NCBI GenBank assembly: GCA_009930325.1
Contig: RZYO01000009.1
Location: 1 to 42,311 of the forward strand
DNA length: 42,311 nt
Direction of reading: 5' to 3'
From: Spirochaetia bacterium
GTDB taxonomy: Bacteria; Spirochaetota; Spirochaetia; Sphaerochaetales; Sphaerochaetaceae
Below are positions 33,006 through 42,048 of the stretch, piece after piece (position 1 is the first letter of the stretch; each line of letters starts with the position of its first letter). A model generated the notes under the pieces. That model made no database searches and was not told the DNA's origin. It saw only the letters and a list, made by a program, of their open reading frames with translations. The position numbers and the translations under genes were made by a program.

Positions 33006-33051
33006 TTGACAAACAAATGTAATAATGTAATATTTACTTAAGCGTTTAAGT
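33006..33051 (+). promoter_or_regulatory. Promoter and LacI operator of the glycosidase gene
   Basis: TTGACA at 33006-33011, 16 bases, TAATAT at 33028-33033. The palindromic operator ACTTAAGCGTTTAAGT (33036-33051) follows directly. The same half-sites ACTTAA/TTAAGT with CG near the centre recur before the LacI gene at 34902-34917, so both are regulated together. Confidence 0.8.
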
Positions 33052-33064
33052 AGTGAGGTATTAA

Positions 33065-34855
33065 ATGTTTCAAATTTCATCACATGTTTGTGGAAATGAA
33101 TATATATCATTGGATAATATAAATATTAATGATGCATCAATAAATAATCTAACTCTCTTACATATGAAATCAAAAGGATTGCTTGATTTTAGAGGTGAAG
33201 ATAATCCCTTATTTAGAATTGATGTGAAAGTAGATGGGAAAAAAATAGAATTTAATAATATAGATTGGCAATTAATATCATATTGGATACCTAAGGCAAT
33301 ATTACAAACTGAAAATGAAATTTTTGAGATAATTATTTTAACTCCATTAAAACAAAAAGGGTTTATCTATCATCTTTCAATAACAAATAAAACTAATGAA
33401 AAAAGGGTTTATGAAGTTGAGTTTAGTGGGACTTTAAAATCATTATATCATTGTGTTAATGAGGAAAAATATTTTAACGGAACTTATGAAGCATATCATA
33501 GTGATTGGAATGATGGTCCTGTTTTTGCAATTAGTAATGGTTTTCCACAAATTGCTTTATCGTTTCTTGTTGATAAAAAAGTAATTTGGTCTTATACAAA
33601 AGAACTTCCTTTGAAATATTCAGCAAAAGCAAAAATTTGTGTAGAAGGCAATAAAAAAGAAACAATTTCAAATTACATTGGAATAGGGTATGAAGAAGTA
33701 TCTTCAATTACTGCTGCAATAGAATTGAAGAGAATGGGCTTTGATTATCTCTTAGATCAAATGACTTCTTATTTAAATAATATAATTAAATTCTCTAACA
33801 ATGAAGAATTTAATTCTTTATTAAATAGAAATTTACTATATACTCTATTTTTCTCAACAGGGATAACAATTGATACTGAAGAGAGAGTAATTGTTACAAG
33901 TAGATCACCTAAATACTATGTATCTGCAGCATATTGGGATAGAGATAGTTTATTGTGGGCTTTTCCAGCAATAGTAAATGCTGATAAAGATGTTGCTAGG
34001 GAGATATTAGAATATATTACTACAATTCAGAGTAAAAATATTGGAATACATAGTAGGTTTATTGATGGCACAATATTAGAATCTGGTTTTGAATTAGATG
34101 AATTATGTTCTTTTATTATTGCTCTTGATTATTATTTACAAAAAACAAATGAATATGATATTTTAGAAGATCCTAATACAAAAGCTCTAATTAATAGAAT
34201 ATTAAGAATTTTAAAAACTAAAAAATCAGAATCTCTTTTATTATATGAAACTTTTTTACAACCTACAGATGATATGAGAACATATCCATATTTAACTTAT
34301 AATAATGTATTAGTTTGGAAAGTTTTTCAAATTTTAGAACAATGGAATTTTGATAATAAAGAATTTTATTATAAAAAAGAAAAAGAAGACTTATTTAAAA
34401 GTATTTTTACAAATTGCGTAAAAAAAATTGATAATAAAGAACAATTTATTTGGTCATTAGATATTAATAATAATTATGATATATATGATGAACCTCCAGG
34501 AAGCTTAATTCTTTTACCAACTTTTGATTTTATTTCAAAAGATAATGTAATATTTAAAAATACAGCTGATAAAATTTTAGACAAAAGTTATAAATATTCA
34601 TTTTCATCCTATCCTTTTGGGGCTATTGGTTGTCCTCATGCACCACATCCTTGGGTTTTAAGTTTAGCAAATAATTTAAGAGTTTTTCATGATGTTGAAT
34701 CATTAAATAAATTAATGAATGCTAAAATGGATAATGGAATAGCTTGTGAAAGTATTGATGAAAACACTGGCAATTGTACAACAGGTGAGGCTTTTGCAAC
34801 TTGTGCTGGATACTTGAGTTTTTCACTATTAGATGAAATTCATAGATTTATATAA
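33065..34855 (+). CDS. Six-hairpin (alpha/alpha) glycosidase-like protein
   Basis: The 596-residue protein has an N-terminal beta-rich half (1-220) and a helical (alpha/alpha)6-barrel-type half. Motifs: YYVSAAYWDRDSLLWAFP near 284-301, IHSRFIDG and GFELDELCSFI near 326-350, and a late SSYPFGAIGCPHAPHPWVLSL segment. This two-domain layout (beta-sandwich plus six-hairpin barrel) is shared by debranching-type and GH125/GH15-like enzymes; the W-x-RDS and DEL segments suggest the active site, but I cannot assign the family firmly. No signal peptide, so it acts on sugars after import. Controlled by the operator just upstream, and followed by the LacI gene. Confidence 0.65.
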   Translation: MFQISSHVCGNEYISLDNININDASINNLTLLHMKSKGLLDFRGEDNPLFRIDVKVDGKKIEFNNIDWQLISYWIPKAILQTENEIFEIIILTPLKQKGFIYHLSITNKTNEKRVYEVEFSGTLKSLYHCVNEEKYFNGTYEAYHSDWNDGPVFAISNGFPQIALSFLVDKKVIWSYTKELPLKYSAKAKICVEGNKKETISNYIGIGYEEVSSITAAIELKRMGFDYLLDQMTSYLNNIIKFSNNEEFNSLLNRNLLYTLFFSTGITIDTEERVIVTSRSPKYYVSAAYWDRDSLLWAFPAIVNADKDVAREILEYITTIQSKNIGIHSRFIDGTILESGFELDELCSFIIALDYYLQKTNEYDILEDPNTKALINRILRILKTKKSESLLLYETFLQPTDDMRTYPYLTYNNVLVWKVFQILEQWNFDNKEFYYKKEKEDLFKSIFTNCVKKIDNKEQFIWSLDINNNYDIYDEPPGSLILLPTFDFISKDNVIFKNTADKILDKSYKYSFSSYPFGAIGCPHAPHPWVLSLANNLRVFHDVESLNKLMNAKMDNGIACESIDENTGNCTTGEAFATCAGYLSFSLLDEIHRFI

Positions 34856-34870
34856 TTAGGAAACATTTTC

Positions 34871-34917
34871 TTGACAAAAGGAAAGTTAAGTGGTTACAAT
34901 TACTTAATCGTTTAAGT
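34871..34917 (+). promoter_or_regulatory. Promoter and operator of the first LacI gene
   Basis: TTGACA at 34871-34876, 18 bases, TACAAT at 34895-34900, then the palindrome ACTTAATCGTTTAAGT at 34902-34917, matching the operator upstream of the glycosidase gene except at one base. Its position over the transcription start implies autorepression. Confidence 0.8.
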
Positions 34918-34930
34918 GGAGAGAAAAAAA

Positions 34931-35950
34931 GTGGCAACCCGAAGAATAAATATGAAAGATATTGCAAGAGAAGCTAATGTATCTGTGGCAACTGTATCTT
35001 ATGTAATAAACAAACGTAAAGATCAAACTATTGCAAAATCTACAATAAAGAGAGTAGAAGATGCGGTTAAAAAATTAGGTTATGTTCCAAATTTAGCAGC
35101 CAAAGCTCTTGTTGAAAATAAATCATATTTAATAGGAGTTGTTATTCCTCAAACTGAACCAGGGAAACAGTTTATGTTTTCTAATCCTTTTTATGGTGAG
35201 TTATTATCCAGTATAGAATTTGTTGCAAGAGATAAGGGTTATCATGTATTAATTAGTGGAACTGATGTCGATCAAAGTTATCTTGAAATAGCAAATAAGA
35301 GAGGGTTAGACGGTATAATTATTGTTGGAATCCATCCTGATAATTATTATGAAGATTTAAAAAATACTTCGATTCCAGTTGTATTAATTGATAGTTATTG
35401 TGATAATCTTCCATTTTTTAGTATCTCAATTGAAGATAGAAAAAGTGCAAAAATTGCAACTCAATATTTAATTAATAAAGGACATAGAAAGATTGCATTT
35501 GCATCAGGGGTAATTACTGGAAATGGTGTAACATATGAAAGATTTTTAGGATATAAAGATGCTTTAGAAGAAGCAAATATCGAAGTAAATGACGATTATA
35601 TTTATTCCGGGACTGTATCTCAAGAATATGGCGCTGATATCGGTTTGAAAATTGCAAATCAGAAAGATAGACCTACAGCTATTTTCTCAACAGCAGATAT
35701 TATCGCTTTTGGTATAATTAATGGTCTAAAAAAAGCTAAATTAAGTGTTCCAAATGATATTTCAATTGTTGGTTTTGATGATACGTGGATTGCTAGAGAT
35801 TGTGATCCACAATTAACAACTATTAAACAAGACGTATTTAAGAAAGGTCAAAAAGCAGTTGAATTATTAATTGATAATGAAAATATAACAAATAAAAATA
35901 CAGTATTAGATATTGAACTGATTGAAAGAGAATCAGTTGCACAGTTATAA
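34931..35950 (+). CDS. LacI-family transcriptional regulator of the sugar operon
   Basis: The protein (339 residues from a GTG start at 34931; GGAGAG lies upstream, and a longer GTG frame at 34916 is disfavoured) starts with a LacI helix-turn-helix: MKDIAREANVSVATVSYVIN at 8-27 and a hinge helix ending in YVPNLAAKALVENKS. The remainder is a periplasmic-binding-like effector domain (LIGVVIPQT, GYHVLISGTDVD, GLDGIIIVGI, ISIVGFDDTWIA) that would bind the sugar imported by the ABC system encoded next. The promoter of this gene and that of the glycosidase share its presumed operator. Between this gene and the binding protein lies a 10-bp hairpin. Confidence 0.92.
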   Translation: MATRRINMKDIAREANVSVATVSYVINKRKDQTIAKSTIKRVEDAVKKLGYVPNLAAKALVENKSYLIGVVIPQTEPGKQFMFSNPFYGELLSSIEFVARDKGYHVLISGTDVDQSYLEIANKRGLDGIIIVGIHPDNYYEDLKNTSIPVVLIDSYCDNLPFFSISIEDRKSAKIATQYLINKGHRKIAFASGVITGNGVTYERFLGYKDALEEANIEVNDDYIYSGTVSQEYGADIGLKIANQKDRPTAIFSTADIIAFGIINGLKKAKLSVPNDISIVGFDDTWIARDCDPQLTTIKQDVFKKGQKAVELLIDNENITNKNTVLDIELIERESVAQL

Positions 35951-35970
35951 GGAGGGATTTTAAGTTAAAA

Positions 35971-36006
35971 AATCCCAGATATGTTTTGAAAGGTAAATCT
36001 GGGATT
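35971..36006 (+). repeat. Hairpin between lacI and the binding-protein gene
   Basis: AATCCCAGAT (35971-35980) pairs perfectly with ATCTGGGATT (35997-36006). No T-run follows, so it is probably an mRNA-stabilising or weak attenuating hairpin. Downstream, an ACTTAAGT palindrome at 36034-36041 lies within TTTACT/AGTAAA arms and looks like a remnant operator. Confidence 0.6.
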
Positions 36007-36098
36007 AAAAGTATTAAAAATATTACTTTACTGACTTAAGTATAGTAAATTCGCTTTTATTTGTATATGGAAAAATATTAAAAAAAGAAGAGGAAGTT

Positions 36099-37361
36099 AT
36101 GAAAAAAGGACACATTTATAAAATATTAACAACATGTGTAGTTTCTTTACTATTTACAAGTGCTTTGTTTGCTCAAGGAGCAACAGAAAAAGATAATACA
36201 GTTCTTATTAAAATGGAACAATACTCAGCATCACCAAGTAATGCATCAGGTCCTGCTTTAGATAAAATGATTGCTGAATTTGAAAAACAAAACCCCAACA
36301 TTAAAGTTGATTTACAAACAATTGGTTATAATGATTATTTTACTCAATTACAAAGTAAAGTTGTTGGTGGAAATGCTGCAGATGTTTTTGAATTAAATTT
36401 TGAGAATTTTGTATCTTATGCATCACAAGGGACCTTATCTCAACTTGATGGAGAACTTGGAGATACTTCAGGTTTTAATAAAACTGCATTAAATGCATTT
36501 GTTTATGATAATAAGCAATATGGTATTCCAAATTCATTCTCAAATGTATTGTTATTCTATAATGAAGAACTATTTGACAAGGCTGGTATTGAATATCCTA
36601 ATGATTCTTGGACTTGGGCAGATGTTGAAAAAGCTGGTGCAAAAATCAGAGCTTTAGATAAAGATACTTTTGGTTTCTATAGACCTTTAACCTTCCATGA
36701 ATTTTATAAAGCCGCAGCTCAAAATGGTAGTAGTTTAATGAATTCTGATTATTCAAAATTTACTATTAATACTCCTGAGAATGTTAAAGTTGCTCAAAGA
36801 ATGGCTGATTGGCAAATAAAATCTAATATAATGCCAACTGAAGCTCAAATGGGTGGAATGGGAGATTGGGATCTTTTCAAAAGTGGTCGTTTAGGTATGA
36901 TAGTTACTGGAATTTGGGCATTTAGTGACTTTAGTGCAAATTGTCCATTTGATTGGGATGTTGTTGTAGAACCAGGTAATACAAATAAAGCTTCTCACTT
37001 CTTCTCTAATGCATATGTAGTAAGTGAAACAACAGAACATAAAGTAGAAGCAATTAAATTAGCTTCATTCTTAGCAGGGTCTAAAGAAGCAGCAAAAATC
37101 AGAGTTGAAGCTGCATGGGAATTACCTCCTGTTGAATATAGTGATGTATTACAAGAGTATTTAAATGCAACTCCTCCAAATAATAAACAAGCCGTATTTG
37201 ATAGTTTAAATTATTTAGTAACACCTCCTGTTGTACAACAACAAGCTGAGATGACTGCTATAATTGGAGATTATTTATCAAAAATAGTTTACAAGAAAAT
37301 GGATGCTAAGAGTGCATTAGACGAATGTCAAAAAGAACTTGAGAAAAAGATTTCTCTATAG
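36099..37361 (+). CDS. ABC transporter sugar-binding protein
   Basis: The 420-residue protein is a family-1 extracellular solute-binding protein. The N-terminal 26 residues form a signal peptide (KKGHIYKILTTCVVSLLFTS, then ALFAQGATEKD) with no lipobox Cys, so it would be secreted to the periplasm rather than be a lipoprotein. Characteristic segments: IAEFEKQNPNIKVDLQTIGY, DVFELNFENFVSYASQG, YGIPNSFSNVLLFYNEELFDKAGI and a LFKSGRLGMIVTGIW segment. It delivers a sugar to the two permeases encoded next. A terminator-like hairpin after it would let it be made in excess of the membrane subunits, as usual. Confidence 0.92.
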   Translation: MKKGHIYKILTTCVVSLLFTSALFAQGATEKDNTVLIKMEQYSASPSNASGPALDKMIAEFEKQNPNIKVDLQTIGYNDYFTQLQSKVVGGNAADVFELNFENFVSYASQGTLSQLDGELGDTSGFNKTALNAFVYDNKQYGIPNSFSNVLLFYNEELFDKAGIEYPNDSWTWADVEKAGAKIRALDKDTFGFYRPLTFHEFYKAAAQNGSSLMNSDYSKFTINTPENVKVAQRMADWQIKSNIMPTEAQMGGMGDWDLFKSGRLGMIVTGIWAFSDFSANCPFDWDVVVEPGNTNKASHFFSNAYVVSETTEHKVEAIKLASFLAGSKEAAKIRVEAAWELPPVEYSDVLQEYLNATPPNNKQAVFDSLNYLVTPPVVQQQAEMTAIIGDYLSKIVYKKMDAKSALDECQKELEKKISL

Positions 37362-37369
37362 ATAAAACT

Positions 37370-37402
37370 AATGCCGTTTTCTATTTAGAGAACGGCATTT
37401 TT
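37370..37402 (+). terminator. Attenuating terminator between binding protein and permease genes
   Basis: AATGCCGTTTTC (37370-37381) pairs with GAGAACGGCATT (37388-37399) over a 6-base loop (one G-U pair), followed by a short T-run at 37398-37402. It sits between genes that are expected to be co-transcribed, so it probably reduces read-through into the permeases. Confidence 0.8.
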
Positions 37403-37413
37403 AGGAGTATTTT

Positions 37414-38340
37414 ATGTTAACAAATGGAAGAACAGGGTGGAAAAGAGCTTTCCCATTTTTGCTTCCGAGTTTGATTGGGATGTTTTTATTTGCATTTTTA
37501 CCAATAATTATTTCGTTTTTAATTAGTCTTACTAGTTGGACTGGAATGAGCAGAGTAAATCTAAGTAGTGGGTTTTTTACTTTCATAAAAGATAATTTTA
37601 TTGGAATAGAGAATTTTAAGGCAATATTAACAGATTCTGAAGTCTGGCAAGTAATTTCTCATAATTTTTATTTCATTGCTTTATATTTACCCCTCATGGT
37701 AATTCTCTCCCTTTGTGAAGCTTTAATTATTAATGCTAGTATAAAAGGTAGTAGTTCTTATAGAGTAATATTTTATATACCAGTATTAACAAGTTGGGTT
37801 GCCGGTTCTTTGATTTGGAAATGGTTGTTAAGTCCAACCTATGGTCCAATTAATACTGTTTTAATTTCGATGGGATTTAAAGGCTCACTTTGGTTGCAAA
37901 GTGAAATTATGGCAATGCCATCCATTGCAATTGCTTCTATTTGGAAAGATTTAGGATTTTATGCAATGATTTTTTTAGGTGGTTTAAGATCAATTAATCC
38001 ATCCTATTATGAAGCTGCAAATATTGATGGTGCTTCACCCTTACAAAGATTTTGGAAAATAACACTACCAATGATTTCTCCAATTACATTTTACATAGTA
38101 ATGCTTTCTTTAATTAATGCATTTCAATTGTTCCCTCAAGTAATGGTAATGACAAAAAATGGTGATGCTGGTCCAAATGGAGCCACTATGGTTATGGTGG
38201 AACGTATTTACAAATATGCCTTTAGATATGGAAAGATGGGATATGCTGCAGCCTATTCCTGGATATTGTTTATGATAATCTTCATATTTACATATATTCA
38301 AAGAAAAGTAGAAAGAAAATGTGTGAATTACGATGTCTAG
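37414..38340 (+). CDS. ABC sugar permease, MalF/UgpA type
   Basis: The 308-residue protein has six predicted transmembrane segments and the cytoplasmic EAA loop EAANIDGASPLQRFWKITLP (residues 200-219) by which permeases of binding-protein-dependent sugar importers contact the ATPase. The TAGGAG site lies before the ATG. It overlaps the next permease gene by 8 bases. No ATPase (MsmK/MalK-like) gene is nearby; such importers commonly share one encoded elsewhere. Confidence 0.93.
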   Translation: MLTNGRTGWKRAFPFLLPSLIGMFLFAFLPIIISFLISLTSWTGMSRVNLSSGFFTFIKDNFIGIENFKAILTDSEVWQVISHNFYFIALYLPLMVILSLCEALIINASIKGSSSYRVIFYIPVLTSWVAGSLIWKWLLSPTYGPINTVLISMGFKGSLWLQSEIMAMPSIAIASIWKDLGFYAMIFLGGLRSINPSYYEAANIDGASPLQRFWKITLPMISPITFYIVMLSLINAFQLFPQVMVMTKNGDAGPNGATMVMVERIYKYAFRYGKMGYAAAYSWILFMIIFIFTYIQRKVERKCVNYDV

Positions 38341-39154
38341 AAAAATAAAAATAACATTATATCATTTAGTAGCAATTCTTTTTTCTTTTATTGCTTTACT
38401 GCCTTTTTTTTGGATGTTATCCACATCTTTTAAAAGTAGTGGTGCTCTTCTTGCAATACCTATTGAATGGATACCAAAGGATCCAACTATAAAAGCTTAT
38501 ACTAGGTTGTTTAATAATGAAGGTATGATAAGAGCTATGATTAATTCGATTTTGGTAACTGCGGGGTCTATTGTAGCTAGCTTATTATCATCTTCAATGG
38601 CAGCATTTGCTTTTTCAAAATTAAAATTTAGGTTTAGTAATTTATTATTTGTACTTTTTTTATCATCTATGATGATTCCCTCTCAAGTAATATTTATACC
38701 ACTATATTTAATTATGAATGAAATTCATTTAACTAATACATTATTAGCAGTAATCCTTCCTTGTATATTTCAAGCTTTTGCTATTTTTATGTTAAAACAA
38801 CAAATGATGAGTATAAATGATACTTATTTAGATGCTGCAGCTATTGATGGTGCCTCATTAATGAAGAGTTTTTTTATGATAATATTACCTATGTGTAAAA
38901 CAGCCTTAGCTACTTTAGCTATAATTGTTGGTATGGGTGCTTGGAACGATTATTTACTTCCCTTGGTATTACTTACTACTCGAGATAATTATACTCTTCC
39001 AATCATATTAAATTCATTGAATGGACAATTTTCTACAGAATATAATTTATTAATGGCGGGCTCTCTTATTACAATGCTTCCTTTAATTATATTCTATATT
39101 GTTGCTCAAAAATATTTTTCAACAGGACTTCAAATGGGAGGAATTAAAGGCTAA
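38333..39154 (+). CDS. ABC sugar permease, MalG/UgpE type
   Basis: The 273-residue protein is the second permease: N-terminal transmembrane segment HLVAILFSFIALLPFFWML, further segments, and the EAA-type loop DAAAIDGASLMKSFFMIILP (from residue 167). It starts within the end of the previous gene and shares one base of its stop codon with the start of the GH31 gene, so the transporter and the enzyme are co-translated. Typical length for the family. Confidence 0.93.
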   Translation: MSRKIKITLYHLVAILFSFIALLPFFWMLSTSFKSSGALLAIPIEWIPKDPTIKAYTRLFNNEGMIRAMINSILVTAGSIVASLLSSSMAAFAFSKLKFRFSNLLFVLFLSSMMIPSQVIFIPLYLIMNEIHLTNTLLAVILPCIFQAFAIFMLKQQMMSINDTYLDAAAIDGASLMKSFFMIILPMCKTALATLAIIVGMGAWNDYLLPLVLLTTRDNYTLPIILNSLNGQFSTEYNLLMAGSLITMLPLIIFYIVAQKYFSTGLQMGGIKG

Positions 39155-40908
39155 TGTTTTATATAAATAAAAAAGAAATTGAATATAAAAAGATAAATGA
39201 TATAAAAGAAATTAATTCAATTAATTTAATAGAGAAAGATAATAAAAAAACTATTGAAATTAAAATTGATAAAAATAAAGGACTTTGGGGTTTTGGAGAA
39301 AGATTTGATTCTTTAAATCAAAAAGGATTAGAAAGAGAAAATCAAGTATATGAAAAGTTTACAGATCAAGGAAGTCAAACATATCTACCTATTCCTTTTT
39401 TCTTGTCTAATGAATTTGGTGTATTTATTGAAAGTGATGAAGTTTTTTCTATCAAATCTAAATTATCTAATTATGAAAATATAATTATAATTGAATTAGA
39501 TTATGAAAAAACAAATGTTCATATATTTATTGGTAATCCAACTTTTCAATTAAAACAATTTTTAAGTCTTCATAACGAGGTAATTTTGCCCCCGAGCTGG
39601 AGTTTTGGCCCTTGGATGAGTGCTAATAGATGGAACTCACAAAAAGAAGTGTTAAAAATGGCTAAAATCAATAAAGAGTTAGGGTTTAATCATAGTGTAC
39701 TTGTTGTTGAAGCTTGGAGTGATGAAGCTACTTTTTATAATTTTAATAATAATGAACTATGGCCAGATCCAAAAGCAATGATAGATGAATTAAATTCATT
39801 AGGATTACATTTGATACTTTGGCAAATCCCAGTTTTAAAAAAATTAGATAAAAATCAAAAAAATGAACTCCATGATAGTGATTGCGAATATGCAATAAAA
39901 AATAATTTAGTTGTAAAAGCTAAAGACGGAAGTCCATATAAGATTCCAAAAGGAAGATGGTTTGAAGAAAGTATGATTCCTGATTTTACTAATCCTGATA
40001 CAAGAAAATGGTGGATGAGTAAAAGACAATATTTACTTGATATGGGCGTATCTGGTTTTAAAACTGATGGTGGTGAATTCATATATGATGATGATTGTCT
40101 CTTTTTTGATGGGAAGAGTGGAAAAGAAATGAAGAATAAATATCCTCTTTCTTATACACAAACATATTATCAAGCTTTTGATAAAGATCAAATATTATTT
40201 TCAAGAGCGGGGTATGTTAATTCTTGGCAAACACCTCTTTATTGGGGAGGTGATCAAATGTCAAATTGGAGTGAATTAAAACATCAATTAATTGCAGGTT
40301 TGAATGCTGCTGTTTCAGGTATTTTTTATTGGGGTTTTGATATTTCAGGATTTGCAGGAGCACTTCCATCAAAACAATTATATCTAAGGTCTTTTTTGAT
40401 GGCAACTTTCACTCCAGTTATGCAATGGCATTCTGAACCAGTCGGAGGTCAATTTTCTAAGATAATGAAATCAAAAGATTTATTAAATGATAGAAGTCCT
40501 TGGAATATTGCCAAAGTATATGAGGATGATACCATTTTAGAGATAACAAAATATTGTTGTTCTTTGAGAGAGAAATTAATTCCATATATTTATCAAGAAG
40601 CAAAATATTGTAAAGAGAATTTAATTCCATTCATGAAGCCAATGTTTTTTGATTATCCAAATGATGAAATAGCCTGTGAAATTGATGATCAGTATTTATT
40701 TGGTAGAAGTTTATTAATTGCACCAATTATTGAAGAAGCTCAAGATAGTAGAGAAATATATTTGCCAAAAGGGCTTTGGTATGATTATCAATTAAAACAA
40801 AAAATTGAAGGAAATAAAAGAATTTATAGAAAATATGATTTATCAGAGATTGGAATATTTATTAATTTAGATAGTGATTATTCTCTTTTAGAAAATATAT
40901 TGATTTAA
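39154..40908 (+). CDS. GH31 alpha-glycosidase
   Basis: The 584-residue protein is a compact family 31 glycoside hydrolase: N-terminal beta-sandwich with KGLWGFGERFDSLNQKG, a catalytic barrel starting PPSWSFGPWMSANRW, nucleophile in GVSGFKTDGGEFI (Asp305), acid/base in YWGGDQMSNW (Asp367), and PVMQWHSEPVG near the end. It is shorter than classical GH31 (700-800 residues), in the range of bacterial intracellular members acting on small alpha-glucosides, alpha-xylosides or sulfoquinovosides; substrate cannot be chosen. It shares one base with the preceding permease and has no signal peptide, so it hydrolyses the imported sugar in the cytoplasm. Its stop lies four bases from the stop of the convergent regulator gene. 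Confidence 0.9.
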   Translation: MFYINKKEIEYKKINDIKEINSINLIEKDNKKTIEIKIDKNKGLWGFGERFDSLNQKGLERENQVYEKFTDQGSQTYLPIPFFLSNEFGVFIESDEVFSIKSKLSNYENIIIIELDYEKTNVHIFIGNPTFQLKQFLSLHNEVILPPSWSFGPWMSANRWNSQKEVLKMAKINKELGFNHSVLVVEAWSDEATFYNFNNNELWPDPKAMIDELNSLGLHLILWQIPVLKKLDKNQKNELHDSDCEYAIKNNLVVKAKDGSPYKIPKGRWFEESMIPDFTNPDTRKWWMSKRQYLLDMGVSGFKTDGGEFIYDDDCLFFDGKSGKEMKNKYPLSYTQTYYQAFDKDQILFSRAGYVNSWQTPLYWGGDQMSNWSELKHQLIAGLNAAVSGIFYWGFDISGFAGALPSKQLYLRSFLMATFTPVMQWHSEPVGGQFSKIMKSKDLLNDRSPWNIAKVYEDDTILEITKYCCSLREKLIPYIYQEAKYCKENLIPFMKPMFFDYPNDEIACEIDDQYLFGRSLLIAPIIEEAQDSREIYLPKGLWYDYQLKQKIEGNKRIYRKYDLSEIGIFINLDSDYSLLENILI

Positions 40909-40912
40909 AATA

Positions 40913-41920
40913 TTATTTCAAATTTCTAACAGATTGTCTCTCAATTAAATTAACATCAATTTTTATTTTATTAGGTAATTGATTTCTTTTTTCGATTCTA
41001 TCAAAAAGTAAATCAATTGCCATTTTTCCTTTTTTTGCGATATTTTGATCAATAGTTGTTAATTTTGGATAGCAATAATTTGAAATAGTAAGATTATCAA
41101 AACCAATAACCGATAAATCTTGAGGTACACTTAGTCCAGATAATCTAGCTCCATCAATAATACCAATTGCAACAATATCAGCTGTAGTAATTGCAGCTGT
41201 TATTTCTTTTTTTTCTGCTATAGCTCTTGCAGCTTCGATTCCTCCATTTAAACAAATTTCATTACTAAAATAGTAATCGCTATTAACCGCAATGTTTTTT
41301 TCTAATAAAGCATCTTTGTACCCTTGATATCTTAATTCTATTAATTTGTTGTTGCTGTTTGCTGAAACAAATGCAATATTTTTATGTCCATTATTTATTA
41401 AATATTTAGTCGAAAGATATGTGCCCTTATAATCATCAATATTAATAACTAAAGCATCATCACATTCTTGATAAGAATCTATAAAAACAATTTTTGTTGA
41501 AACTCTATCTAAAAGGTTTTTTACATCTATATTTGCTTTTGGAAAAATAAAAATTGCGCCATCAATGTTCCATTCGTTTAAAAATGATACAGTTTCTTCT
41601 AAGGTTGAGATACTTCTAATCATGGCAAAATACCCGTTTTTTCTTAAATCTTTTTCTAATAGCCCAACAAGTTGAGCTGTATAAGGATCAGAGAAAAAAC
41701 TTTCATCGTTGTAAATTAAAGGTACAATTATTGCGATTATTTTTGATGATTGACTACTTAAATTTCTAGCTGATCTATTGGGAATATAATTATTTTTTTC
41801 AATTATCTTATTAATTTTATCGACAGTTTTTTTAGAGACTTTTGAGTATTTGTGATTTATCACATTTGATACAGTCATTTGACTAACGCCTGCTAATTCA
41901 GCTATTTCTTTTATAGTCAT
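40913..41920 (-). CDS. Second LacI-family regulator
   Basis: The 335-residue protein has a LacI helix-turn-helix TIKEIAELAGVSQMTVSNVI at residues 2-21, hinge YIPNRSARNLSS, then an effector domain (IIAIIVPLIYNDESFFSDPY, WNIDGAIFIFPKAN, DLSVIGFDNLTIS). It is divergent from a GH31 gene. The intergenic operators (TTTAYCG-centred) differ from the ACTTAA...TTAAGT type of the first LacI, so the two proteins probably control separate units. A GGAAC site precedes the ATG. Its effector residues differ from the first regulator, so a different inducer is possible. Confidence 0.92.
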   Translation of the reverse strand: MTIKEIAELAGVSQMTVSNVINHKYSKVSKKTVDKINKIIEKNNYIPNRSARNLSSQSSKIIAIIVPLIYNDESFFSDPYTAQLVGLLEKDLRKNGYFAMIRSISTLEETVSFLNEWNIDGAIFIFPKANIDVKNLLDRVSTKIVFIDSYQECDDALVINIDDYKGTYLSTKYLINNGHKNIAFVSANSNNKLIELRYQGYKDALLEKNIAVNSDYYFSNEICLNGGIEAARAIAEKKEITAAITTADIVAIGIIDGARLSGLSVPQDLSVIGFDNLTISNYCYPKLTTIDQNIAKKGKMAIDLLFDRIEKRNQLPNKIKIDVNLIERQSVRNLK

Positions 41921-41929
41921 ATATGTTCC

Positions 41930-41944
41930 TTAGTTTATCGCTAA
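41930..41944 (-). promoter_or_regulatory. Operator-like site at the second LacI gene start
   Basis: TTAGTTTATCGCTAA (41930-41944) contains TTTATCGCTAA, resembling the GTTTACCGATAAAC palindrome on the other side of the intergenic region. It lies directly upstream of the start and suggests autoregulation. Confidence 0.55.
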
Positions 41945-42003
41945 TTCTATTATTTAAGTATTATTTTAACTTGTCAATAATTAATCAAAACTAAAATAAA
42001 TTC

Positions 42004-42032
42004 TTGACGTTTACCGATAAACTATTTATTAT
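42004..42032 (+). promoter_or_regulatory. Promoter and operator of the right-end GH31 gene
   Basis: TTGACG at 42004-42009, 17 bases, TATTAT at 42027-42032. The palindrome GTTTACCGATAAAC (42009-42022) fills the spacer, the classical place for LacI-type repression. Confidence 0.75.
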
Positions 42033-42048
42033 AAAAAAGAGGTATTTA

